Shown: positions 25,096-34,289 of the stretch, piece after piece
Layout: each line of letters opens with the position of its first letter
Position numbering within the stretch: position 1 is the stretch's first letter
DNA from: Cytidiella melzeri
Taxonomy: Eukaryota; Basidiomycota; Agaricomycetes; Polyporales; Irpicaceae
Length of the DNA stretch: 64,000 nt
Direction of reading: 5' to 3'
NCBI GenBank assembly: GCA_022592445.1
Contig: JABYQR010000004.1
Location: 310,001 to 374,000, forward strand
The notes under the pieces: model-generated
Told to the model about the DNA's origin: nothing
The model's input: the letters and a program-made list of their open reading frames with translations, nothing else
Database searches by the model: none
Program-made: the position numbers and the translations under genes

Positions 25096-26265
25096 TTATA
25101 GTTTGCGGAGGAGGCTGAGGATCTCGAGATAGTCATTCTCAACCCATCGTTTACCCTTCTTCTCCCGCACCCACATGCGGCTGCTGCGACTCGCTCGCTG
25201 GTGGTTGCCGCTCACAGGCGTAGCAGGAACGAGCTCGATCCGGATCACGTTGTCTTCCGCACACGTCGTCGTTTCGTCTGCCGCCCTGAGGCTCAAGCTC
25301 GACCCGTTGTGCTTCTGACGGTGGGAATCCCACCTCGGTGGCGGTATGCGGTGCGAGCTGAATAATGACATCGACGTCCCCGGTCGTGTGACGGCCCCGG
25401 ACAATGAATCGGATGAAGTCGAATCCGAGCCGAGAGACGAGTCGGAAGAGTCAGAGTATGAGCTACACCGTGGGCTCTCTTCCATCTCGACAAACCCGAG
25501 CTCGCTGAGTCGCTGGGCAACCTGATCCTCTTTGTGTAGAGCCATGTTCTCCGCAGTGCAGAATTCTTCTTGACTGCTCGCGATCCCCTCCATTGTCCCG
25601 GCGAACAGAGAGAAAGGGCGGTTGAAAACGATGGGGCTTATCGGCCCTTTCGGGCTTTCCAGTATTATCTGGGTAGTGGATCGACCTGGGGCGTCGATGC
25701 GAATAGAAAGACTGGGGAACGGGTGGCGGTTGGGCTTCTGTGGCTGAGGCGACTTCACGAGAGCCTGGGAAGGAGTAATGGTCGACGTGCGATCAATTGG
25801 CGGCGTGGTTGGTAAAGGGCGTGACAGAGAAGGCGTCCTTCTCCCACTGTCAGGGGGCGGTGAAGGCATGGCTTTGTCATGTAGGGGTAGCCGTGGGAGG
25901 GGTCGCCGCACGGAGGAGCGGCCAAGCGAGGCAGCAGAATAGGGAGGTGTTACGGTTGTAGCGGAACAAGGGGTCTTTGGAATAGTGGGGAGTGGACGAG
26001 AGCCTTTGCGTCTGAGTTGAGGTCGTTCCGCGTCGTCGAAGGGGCCGGGAGAGTCACCAGAAGACTCACTTGAGCGGTATGCAGAAGGCGGGGCAGAAGA
26101 GTGGCCAGAACTCGATGACGATGACGAACACGAAGACAAAGGCTCCGGTGAGTATGTCAGGTCGAGAGTCGGAGAGGGCACGGCAGGGAGTCTCGCTGGA
26201 CGGGATTGTCGCGTGCTGAGCATGTTGAAGAGCGCGTAGTTTTGGTAGAGGGCGGGGACAGTCAC
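25096..26265 (-). CDS. Ser/Pro-rich protein with a conserved-looking basic C-terminus, function unknown
   Basis: Intronless frame of 389 aa. Most of the chain is low complexity: Ser runs, PLPTIP and RPLPRLP proline motifs that could bind SH3 domains, and acidic Ser clusters. An ordered patch occurs near residues 200-265 (FSLFAGTMEGIASSQEEFCT, then HKEDQVAQRLSELGFVEMEE). The last 30 residues are compact and charged (RMWVREKKGKRWVENDYLEI), ending in a Leu-rich helix, which looks like the functional core. Absence of introns is unusual next to its neighbours and fits a fast-evolving disordered protein. No family name can be given. Confidence 0.65.
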   Translation of the reverse strand: MTVPALYQNYALFNMLSTRQSRPARLPAVPSPTLDLTYSPEPLSSCSSSSSSSGHSSAPPSAYRSSESSGDSPGPFDDAERPQLRRKGSRPLPTIPKTPCSATTVTPPYSAASLGRSSVRRPLPRLPLHDKAMPSPPPDSGRRTPSLSRPLPTTPPIDRTSTITPSQALVKSPQPQKPNRHPFPSLSIRIDAPGRSTTQIILESPKGPISPIVFNRPFSLFAGTMEGIASSQEEFCTAENMALHKEDQVAQRLSELGFVEMEESPRCSSYSDSSDSSLGSDSTSSDSLSGAVTRPGTSMSLFSSHRIPPPRWDSHRQKHNGSSLSLRAADETTTCAEDNVIRIELVPATPVSGNHQRASRSSRMWVREKKGKRWVENDYLEILSLLRKL

Positions 26266-27247
26266 GTCGTTCGAATATATAGCTGGCGCGATGCCCCCGG
26301 GAGGGTTTCTGAAAGTGATCGTTACGCCAACTGTACCTGCTAGGAGATGCGGTGTATGTTTCGGATACTATTTCAGCGAAACCCAATTGGGCCGCCTGCG
26401 AAAAGTTCCAGATTTTGGGACAACATCAAACACCAGAACTGGTTCCGTTTGCCACATTTACCCCTTGACACCAGCTTCAGGATATGTAACCCTAGATGCA
26501 TGACGGAGGGTCCAGGACGCGGGTAGCGAGTGAGTCTCGTTGTGCATGCTGCCACGAGTGCACAGTGAGCGAAGCAGGGACCTAGTGAGAGAGCATTAGT
26601 GAAAACGGTTTGAGAACGGTTGATTATAACGAGCCAACTGGATATATTTAGGATCGGAAAAGTATTTGGAGTTTTAAAGTCGTCGCTATGACGTTTTATC
26701 GAAAATAACATGAGTGAAGGATAATAATGTGCATTTTCCGGGATCTCACAGTCCCAAAAGTCGGACCGTGGCGGAGTGATCCGAGTGCCGTGCGGCCTTC
26801 GGCGCCACAACACTGTTTACATTGCCTTAATACAAATTACAGAGGTGCTGACAGAAAGGAGTGCCACAGTAAGGCTTAGCATGCCGTAAATCGCCAACTA
26901 CGCTTTGACTTTACTGAGCTGCAAAGGGCCAAAGCATTCGGCCAAGTGCACCCATAGTCCGCCTTCAACAAGTAACTGTTTCATACTCGGTCTCACATCA
27001 ATTTCCGATAACCTGAAGTGGTCGCGGTTTGGTTCAAACGTTCAATCACCATACTTATCGCTGCCTCTATCTTGTCCGAGTCTCACTACCTTATTGAGTT
27101 CTTGTCCGGGTCTCAAAATAATAGCTATCTAACCGTCCAACGCAGGGTGCGCGCGCGTCCACATGTCTTTAATAGCAAGTTCTCATCTATTGTGTCGCAA
27201 TTCACGTCTCACAGCTACAAGGTGCAACCGCAGCGACGGCTTCACCG
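26266..27247. other. Divergent intergenic region
   Basis: About 1 kb between the start of the Ser/Pro-rich gene (-) and the NatD start (+). Open frames here are short and uncharacteristic. I see no supported gene, tRNA or repeat. Confidence 0.4.
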
Positions 27248-28257
27248 ATGCGTCGCACTGCCAAGCAGGCCGAGCAGCTTGTCAAGCGAGCGAATAAAGT
27301 AAGTCAAAATTCCCACCTTATCAGTATTTTCACCTCGTCTGATGTCGTGACCACTCAAAGGCCACAGCGGCACAATTGTCGAAGGACTTGCCCAGCACTG
27401 TGTGCCTCAATGACACAATGTATATAATACACTCTATTCCCCATGCTTTACACGGAACTAATTGGAAGTTAGCATGCAAGTCGAGCTCAAGCTAGCATCA
27501 TCCTTGGCCAGTGAAGAGCGCGAGATAATTTGGAAAATAGCGGACACCAATATGCGGGAGTTGTACGGACTACCTCTCTCGTAAAGGAGCCGTATTAAAA
27601 TCGTACTGACATACCCCTCGTAGGGCATCAAAATCTTCTATGGGCTGGGACGAGCAGGACAAGAAACAGGAACTATTTGATCCGCTTACGTCAAGGTTCA
27701 TCATTGTACGCTCTACCGTGGGCGACGAAGAAATTGCAGCGGACATAGCAGCGTTCGTGATGTTTAGATTTGAGTATGATCAAGGGGAAAGGCTGCTTTA
27801 CTGGTCATTGTCTTTGATAAAGCTTGACTCCGGGATTGTGCCGCTGACTTGCATCCTCACTGCAGCTACGAAATTCAAGTAACCGAGCCATGGCGAAAAC
27901 ACGGCCTAGGTAGATTCCTCGCTTCGCAAATTATCAAGATAGCAAGTCGGTGGAACATGGAAAAGGTCATGCTGACCGTTCTCAAAGGTGGGGATATTAC
28001 TCTGTGTTGTTTACCCTCTTCGATGTACATTCTCACAACGGGCCCTTCAGCCAACCAAGGAGCTTGCAGATTCTATGCTGCCATGGGGTATGTCTCTTCC
28101 CTGTCAAAATCTTGTTGTTTCAACCGCAATGCGCTTATTGACAGCATATTGTGACAGCTTCATCAAAGACGAAACCTCGCCAGATTACACGCCTGAGGAC
28201 ACGACTGAAGCGGACGTGGAACCTTGTGATTACGATATCATGAGCTTTGAACTGTAG
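27248..28257 (+). CDS. NAA40: N-alpha-acetyltransferase 40 (NatD), histone H4/H2A N-terminus specific
   Basis: Exons 27248-27298, 27361-27419, 27473-27580, 27624-27803, 27866-27987, 28051-28087 and 28158-28257 join in frame to 218 aa. NatD acetylates the N-terminal serine of histones H4 and H2A. Family landmarks are a basic N-terminal helix, the helix EREIIWKIADTNMRELYG, SMGWDEQDKKQELFD, the strand YCYEIQV, the acetyl-CoA loop RKHGLGRFL, KVMLTVLKANQGACRFY, and a C-terminal CDYDIMSFEL. The order matches human NAA40. The donor at 27804 is a non-standard GTCATT but is required to give YCYEIQV. Otherwise intact. Confidence 0.9.
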
Positions 28258-28581
28258 TGAAAGACCGTATGGCTCCGACTCCTGTCGCGTTAGGGCCTAC
28301 CTTGTCTCATCTTCTTCTGGTGCGGATGTATCGAGGCAGTAGCGCAGTGTGAAGACGTTGACGTACAAATGTAATGTACCGCAGATGTGTTATCGCCGCC
28401 AACTACACTACCTGATGTCCCATATCCATACGGGCTCGCACGGGCGATCGACGTCAGGGTGCAACTTGAGTGTGCATATGATTCTTGTCAGTAGACCGAA
28501 CCCTAACCCCACGTCGCAACCAACCGCCCGGAAACCGACGAGTAAAGCAGCGCCCAACACTGTGCACTATACTCGACCGTC
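28258..28581. other. Intergenic spacer
   Basis: Spacer between NatD and the complex I subunit gene. Contains one AACCCTAACCCC stretch at about 28499, too short to be telomeric. No gene seen. Confidence 0.4.
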
Positions 28582-29036
28582 ATGTCCTCGACTTGTCTCA
28601 TACGAACGCTCCCCGTTCGCGGGGCTGTTCGCACCATCGCCCCTGCGACACGACGATATGCATCTGGCGGACATGGCCCACAATACAATGAGCCTTCAGG
28701 GTGGTTGTTCGGCGAGAAGGTATGTCGCAATCTATGTCGGCACAACAGACAGTCTTTACTTAACCATTCCCTGTATCAGCCATTACCGAACGGGCAGAAG
28801 CGTAAGAAGGCGGACTGGGAGAACTCGTGGTACATTGGAATGTACGGCGCGATGGCTCTTGCTGGCGTGCTGCTGTATTACAAGCCAGACACGAGGTGCG
28901 TCCTTTTTCAACACAGACCAATTTCCTCGGAGCAATTAACAAAGCGTCTTCTTTATGATACAGCATACAAACTTGGGCTTTGCAAGAGGCCAAGTCTCGC
29001 ATGGAAGCCCGAGGAGAGAAGACAGACTACCCGTAA
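28582..29036 (+). CDS. NADH:ubiquinone oxidoreductase ESSS subunit (NDUFB11 type)
   Basis: Exons 28582-28719, 28780-28895 and 28964-29036 give 108 aa, typical for the family. This is a single-pass accessory subunit of the membrane arm of mitochondrial complex I. The N-terminus (about 35 residues) is rich in Arg/Ser/Ala without acids and looks like a mitochondrial presequence. The mature part has the family core GWLFGEKPLPNGQKRKKADW, ENSWYIGMYG, the membrane helix MALAGVLLYYKPDT and the tail SIQTWALQEAKSRMEARGE. All junctions restore this core exactly. Confidence 0.9.
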
Positions 29037-29274
29037 CGCGTAATGTCTCGGTGCCCATACTGTACATCCAATACAATCTTTTACCACATCATATCACTCA
29101 ACAAAAGCGTTGACTCGGGCCCAACGTATCATTCCACAACTCCCAGAAAGTCAAGTTTGATCAAGCAATACGTTCTGACAAGATGTGAGATTCTACGGTA
29201 ATTGTTGGAGAGTGCTGGCTGCTGAGGGCGTTGAGGCCGTCAGCGACAGGAGAAAAACGAGTTTCCGAGACAAT

Positions 29275-30135
29275 TCATGAATTTTCGCAATGCTCTTTGT
29301 ACGCTTCCTCCGTCATGAGATTATCCAGCTGTCAGAGAATGGAGACCATGTAAGTACACTCCCATCTCATTGCCAACTGCTCAAGCAGTGGCCAAAGAGA
29401 GCTTCGTAACACACACCTCTGTAGCATTAGATAGTTTAATTTTACACAACCAGCCTGCCCACAAATAGTCAGACCTCAGGCTAAACGACGATGTATAAGA
29501 CAGCATACCTTTATCTTCCGGAGATTTGTTCAAGAGGCCTGGCTGACCAGCCAGAGCCTCATTTACCGCCTCTACAACTCCAGAGACGGGAGCATACTAC
29601 AGGAAAGACCGTGATAGCACATCATGAAGGAAGATTTCTTCGTCAATTGACAGTGACAGTGAGCAAGCTGTGCCACGTACGATGTCCGACGCGGCCTTCA
29701 CACTTTCAACGGCGCCGATCTGGTCTGTTCGCGCAGTTTTCGTGCAGGAACAATGTATACATGAGTCCGGCTCGCAATGAAAGAATATATGAATGGAGCA
29801 CGCACCGCCTTGTTTTACTTCAGACCCGACGGTCGGCAGCTCGACGAACACGACATCACCCAGGCTTGACTGGGCATAGTCTGTGACAGATACGGTGCCC
29901 ACCGATGTGCTGTCGTCAAAAACGACGGCTTCGTGGTCTTGAGTGTACTTTTTCGCTGAACAGCAGGTGCGGAATAAGTGGAGGTTGCGGTACCGCATGG
30001 ATTTTTCTACGTTCACTCACTTATCAGTGTACGGATGAACGTCTGCCTAGAGGGAGAAGCATAGGCAGCTGTCTTGCGCACAGCACGCGCAGAAAGGCCC
30101 GACTTAGTAGCTTGACGAAGGACAGAGGTGAACAT
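29275..30135 (-). CDS. GCV3: Glycine cleavage system H protein, mitochondrial
   Basis: Six exons on the minus strand (30021-30135, 29806-29955, 29681-29724, 29509-29596, 29417-29454, 29275-29328) give 162 aa. The H protein carries a lipoyl-lysine that shuttles the aminomethyl group between the P, T and L proteins of the glycine decarboxylase complex in the matrix. The N-terminal 36 residues are basic and Ser/Ala-rich (presequence). The core follows: [51 protein letters not shown] with the lipoylated Lys, [15 protein letters not shown], and the C-terminus [14 protein letters not shown]. The lipoyl-lysine motif is split by an intron after SDI. Start chosen at MFTSVL because it gives a good presequence. 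Confidence 0.93.
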
Positions 30136-30606
30136 GACGGTGAGGAAGCAAAAGAGACAAGATAGGAGAACCAACGACTGTGAGGTGGGCAGCAAAACAA
30201 TCCCCGACGGCAGTCCGCTCGCCTCTTATGGTTTGACTAAGACATGACTTCTAGAGCGTAGTGACTGAGCTAGCTAAGGCAAGTCGTTTGGCCATGAGTT
30301 ACTCGGTGTTCGCGTGTATTTTGGTCGTATTGCAGCGTGGATCAAGTAGCTTCAGACTCGGAGGAGCGCTGGGAATACACATGCGTGCATGCTGTCCCCA
30401 TCGGCAATTAAAGCATGTCATGTAGGAGGGAGCGAGGCAACAGGCGAACAGCACAAGACAGCACGAGAACGATATCAATGGAAGTCTATATGTACTACTT
30501 TTCCTGTGAGTGGTGGAAGCACATGCGTGTGATAGAAGGACTGTAGGGAGTGCATTATATGAGAATATGTAACTATGTGAAGGTAGTTGACGCGGCGGCA
30601 GGTCGA
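30136..30606. other. Intergenic spacer between two minus-strand genes
   Basis: Upstream of the H protein gene and downstream of the EF-Tu stop. A 103-codon minus frame at 30299-30610 overlaps the EF-Tu stop and has no family character. Nothing else seen. Confidence 0.4.
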
Positions 30607-32636
30607 TCACACGGTTTCGAGGACTTTTGTGACAATACCCGTTCCAACTACGTTCATAGGTCAGTAAAATGGTGGGGGGACAAGAGATTGCGCACTTACT
30701 TGTTTTTCCTCCCTCTCGTAAAGTGAAGCTACACGCATATCAGTATACGCGGGAACATAGCACGAGAAGAGTAAGCTTACCGAGTTCCAACATCAGCTGC
30801 GACGTCGTGGACAAGTGACAGAACCAGCTCTACGTTGTCACCAGGCATGATCTGTACGAAGGTGAGCACCAAGTCTTCCATGCAAAAAGTTTATCGGCAT
30901 ACCATCTTCTCGCTTGCATCAGGGGTACCTTCAGGGAATGTGACAGCGACTGTTATATCCGCAGTGCGAAGGAAAAGTTGAGGTCGGTAGTTCTCCATGA
31001 ACGGAGTGTAACGCCCTCCTTCGTCTTTGGTCAAGACCTATGCAACATAGCGAAGGTCAGCACCGCACTTTGCCAATGACAGTTACATGCGCCCTTACGT
31101 AGACCTGCGCCTGGAACCGCTTCACGGACTTCATTGAGCCAGGGGCAATGATGACTTGCCCACGGCGGATTTGCTCGCGTTTGATACCGCGAAGTAGTGC
31201 GCCCATGTTATCACCGGCCTCACCCTATAGCAAATGATTAACGTTGGAATAACCAGGAAATGGACAATTGAACTCGCCCGATCCAACTCCTTGTGGAACA
31301 TTTCTGCGAGAGAGTCCATCAATTATCGCACAAATCACATCGGATAGCTCACTTACCGATACCAGTCAGTGTTGTCTTCAGCCTTGACCCAAGACCAACG
31401 ATCTCGACTTCGTCACCCTTGTTACAGATACCACGCTCTACACGGCCTGTGGCAACGGTACCTCGGCCAGAGATAGAGAAGACGTCTGCGTGAGGTAAGT
31501 CTAGAGTCTTCTCGTGTGAGTTTGAACCTTACCTTCCACAGGCATGAGGAAAGGCTTTTCAAGGTCACCTGTTGGCGGTCGTTAAATGATTCAATGCGGA
31601 TCCTTCATGGCACTTACGAGGCGGCATCTCCAGCCAACTATCGCATGCCGCAACGAGCTCCTGAATTTTCTCGGAACCTATCTCAGGAGTCTTTCCTTCA
31701 AGGGCAGCAAGTGCAGAGCCCATGATAATGGGAGTGTTTTCTCCGTCAAAGTTGTAGGAAGAAAGAAGGTCACGCATCTCCATGTCGACGAGCTCAAGCA
31801 TCTCCGGGTCAGCAATCATGTCGACCTTGTTAACGAAGACTACAAGCTTCTTGATGCCGACCTGGCGGGCGAGGAGCAGATGCTCTCTGGTTTGAGGCAT
31901 CTGACCGTCGGTAGCGGAAACCACGATGATAGCACCATCCATCTGAGCAGCACCAGTGATCATGTTTTTGATGTCTAAGGAGCCTGTCAAGCCCGCACGT
32001 ACTGACAGGAACTTGGGCACTCACAATCAGCATGTCCAGGACAATCAATGTGACCATAGTGCCTGTTTGAGGTCTCGTATTCGACATGGGCTGAATTGAT
32101 AGTGATACCACGAGCACGTTCCTCCGGAGCCTTGTCAATATCGCCATAGTCGGTGAAAGTAGCGCCTCCTGCCTCTGCGAGGACTTTGGTTATGGCAGCA
32201 GTTAAGGTTGTTTTGCCGTGGTCAACGTGACCTAAGGAGTGTGATAGGTTTGAAGAAGGAAAGGCAGGCCAGATATCACTTACCAATAGTACCAATGTTC
32301 ATGTGCGGCTTGGCACGCGAGAACTTGTTGGAGGCAGCGTCGGCGTAGCCTCTACGAGCGACTGACGTGTCATTGAGTATGGTAAGGGCTGCGGTGCGTG
32401 GCAGAATGAATATACACTCACTAGCACCACCATACTTCTGGAGCAACGACCACTGTGTCGAATAAGCAGGGTTCCTCACCGCACTCCGAGCACAGACGAA
32501 CAGTGACTGCGTCGCTAGTCAGTTGCAAAACATTAGCTGCAGCACTTGGCGGCGACATGGAGACACACGAACCTCTTGTGCTGTAGAGACGGCGGGAAGC
32601 AGCCCGCGCTGAAGCTGTAAGCTGATTCCTCAACAT
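30607..32636 (-). CDS. TUF1: Mitochondrial translation elongation factor Tu
   Basis: Thirteen exons, all frame-consistent, give 463 aa (32573-32636, 32422-32514, 32284-32361, 32025-32231, 31618-31974, 31533-31568, 31357-31485, 31278-31303, 31099-31224, 30903-31037, 30781-30851, 30700-30728, 30607-30647). EF-Tu brings aminoacyl-tRNA to the mitoribosome. After an Arg/Ser-rich presequence come [15 protein letters not shown] (P-loop), [14 protein letters not shown] (switch I), DCPGHADYIKNM (G3) and FVNKVDMI (NKxD). [10 protein letters not shown] and the domain 2/3 blocks follow ([30 protein letters not shown]), ending [12 protein letters not shown]. The intron after HKELDR starts with GC instead of GT (see findings). 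It is transcribed divergently from PEX14. Confidence 0.96.
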
Positions 32637-32828
32637 GCTTTCCAGTATCTGCAGCGTGGACGCAGTCAAAGGCGAACAAGCCAGAGATTTTCCAGCCAGT
32701 GAGTATTGAATGGACAACCCCGTAGCGGGGTTATAAGTTGGGCGTCTAGATTCCACCCGGCCACTTGAACAGGACGTCGGCAACACTCCGAGTCAAGCTT
32801 CACCCCGACTTACTCACTGCTGTGTAAT
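32637..32828. promoter_or_regulatory. Compact divergent promoter of TUF1 and PEX14
   Basis: Only 192 bp separate the two divergent start codons, so both promoters must share this stretch. No TATA box is evident. Position is inferred from the gene arrangement alone. Confidence 0.5.
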
Positions 32829-33981
32829 ATGGCAACAGCAGACAGGCAAGAGCTGCTCAGAAATGCTGTCGTATTCCTCAGAGATCCAAAGGCGAGTAGA
32901 GACAGGATAGCAATTGCATGTTGGAGCTGACTGGAATGAAGCCAACAGACTGTGTCGTCGCCGCTTGCACAACGCGTGCAATTCTTGGAGGCCAAGGGTC
33001 TAACAGGCGCAGAAATTGAAGAGGCAATGAGACAAGCTGCCTCTGCTTCACTCGTATCTGCGTCGCCATACGGGCCCGCTGCTTACCAGCCTGCGTATGG
33101 TCCAGCACCATATGTCGCACAACCTCCATTACCATGGGACTGGCGGGATTACTTTGTGAGTCAATTACCTTCAGGTTGCAACAATATTGTGACTTAATAC
33201 TGTAGATTACTGCCGTAGTGTCTGGTACCATTGCGTACGGTGCAGCTGCGTTATTCAGAGTACGTCCTAGTTCTTATAACTCATTTTCACCTCAAACTCA
33301 TACTGAATATCACATGCCAGAAATATGTTATGCCACATTTGCAGCCGCCTTCGGCCACTGCCTACGAAGAGGATAGAGACAGCCTCACTGCTCAATTTGA
33401 TGCTGCCGAAGCATTGCTCAAAGAGATTCAAGCCGAAACCAGCGCTGTAAGGGCTGCTGTCGAAGAGCAGCGCGAGAAGATCGACAAAACCACGAGCGAC
33501 GTGGATGCTGCAGTCAAGGAAATGAGAGAAGGGGAGTCGAAGACGCGCGAGGAACTGGCTTCAATACGAGAAGAGGTCAACACCGTCCGCGATATGCTGC
33601 CTAAGGTCTGTAGACGATATATTTGCACTCATCCATGTTAATACTAACGATCACGACCAGATGATCGATAAAAGCAAAGAGAGTCACACTCAATCGCTTT
33701 TGGAATTGCAGCAAGAGCTCAAATCCTTGAAAACGCTTCTACTGAGCAGAGGAGGCTCTGTCACACCCAGCGGCGTGTCAACTCCAGTACTGCCCGGGAA
33801 GCCATCCATCCCTGCCTGGCAGCTATCAGGGACAAACTTCGCGGTGTCTAGCTCTACGTCGTCGCTTCCTGGGACACCGACTGCATCGTCGATCTCGTCA
33901 CCTCCTTACCCCTCACCATATGGTAAAGGCAAAGAGGTGGATAGTTCGGTACCACAGTCACCTGAGAGCCAGCAATCTTAG
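32829..33981 (+). CDS. PEX14: Peroxisomal membrane protein PEX14 (peroxin-14)
   Basis: Exons 32829-32891, 32949-33155, 33206-33259, 33321-33605 and 33661-33981 give 309 aa. Pex14 is the docking factor for the PTS1/PTS2 receptors on the peroxisomal membrane. The N-terminal receptor-binding helix bundle is clear (RQELLRNAVVFLRDPK, then SSPLAQRVQFLEAKGLTGAE). A Pro/Tyr-rich linker ending PPLPWDWRDYF, a membrane-associated segment (ITAVVSGTIAYGAAALF), and a coiled coil of about 95 residues (EQREKIDKTTSDVDAAVKEM) follow. The Ser/Thr/Pro C-terminus is probably disordered. The first intron must be GC-AG (donor GCGAGT at 32892), because no GT donor keeps the conserved helix bundle in frame. Confidence 0.93.
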
Positions 33982-34289
33982 CTACCGAACGGTTATCATG
34001 TCAGAAGCTCCCTTACTTGCTTTACTATCACATACATAACCTACCATTGTGCTGTATCCTGTCAGCGTAATCCACCAAGGTCTTTCTGCATTCGTATCGT
34101 CCTAGACGCATTTATGGTGGTAGCGGAGGCGCCTGACGGACATGGTCGGCGCTGCACCGGGCCTTACATAGTTACTTGATTGTTGTCTCTACACTTGTGT
34201 TGCTCGCTGTACGCCCTAACCTGCGGCGGAGGTCGACTAGTCTCATCGCTCTGGATGCTGGCTTGAACTCAGAGACGTTATAGGTCAAT
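33982..34289. other. Intergenic spacer
   Basis: About 300 bp between PEX14 and the golgin gene, same strand. No distinctive element. Confidence 0.4.

Noticed and set aside
28495..28515. AACCCTAACCCC, telomere-like
   Set aside because: Only one and a half units and embedded in a normal promoter region.
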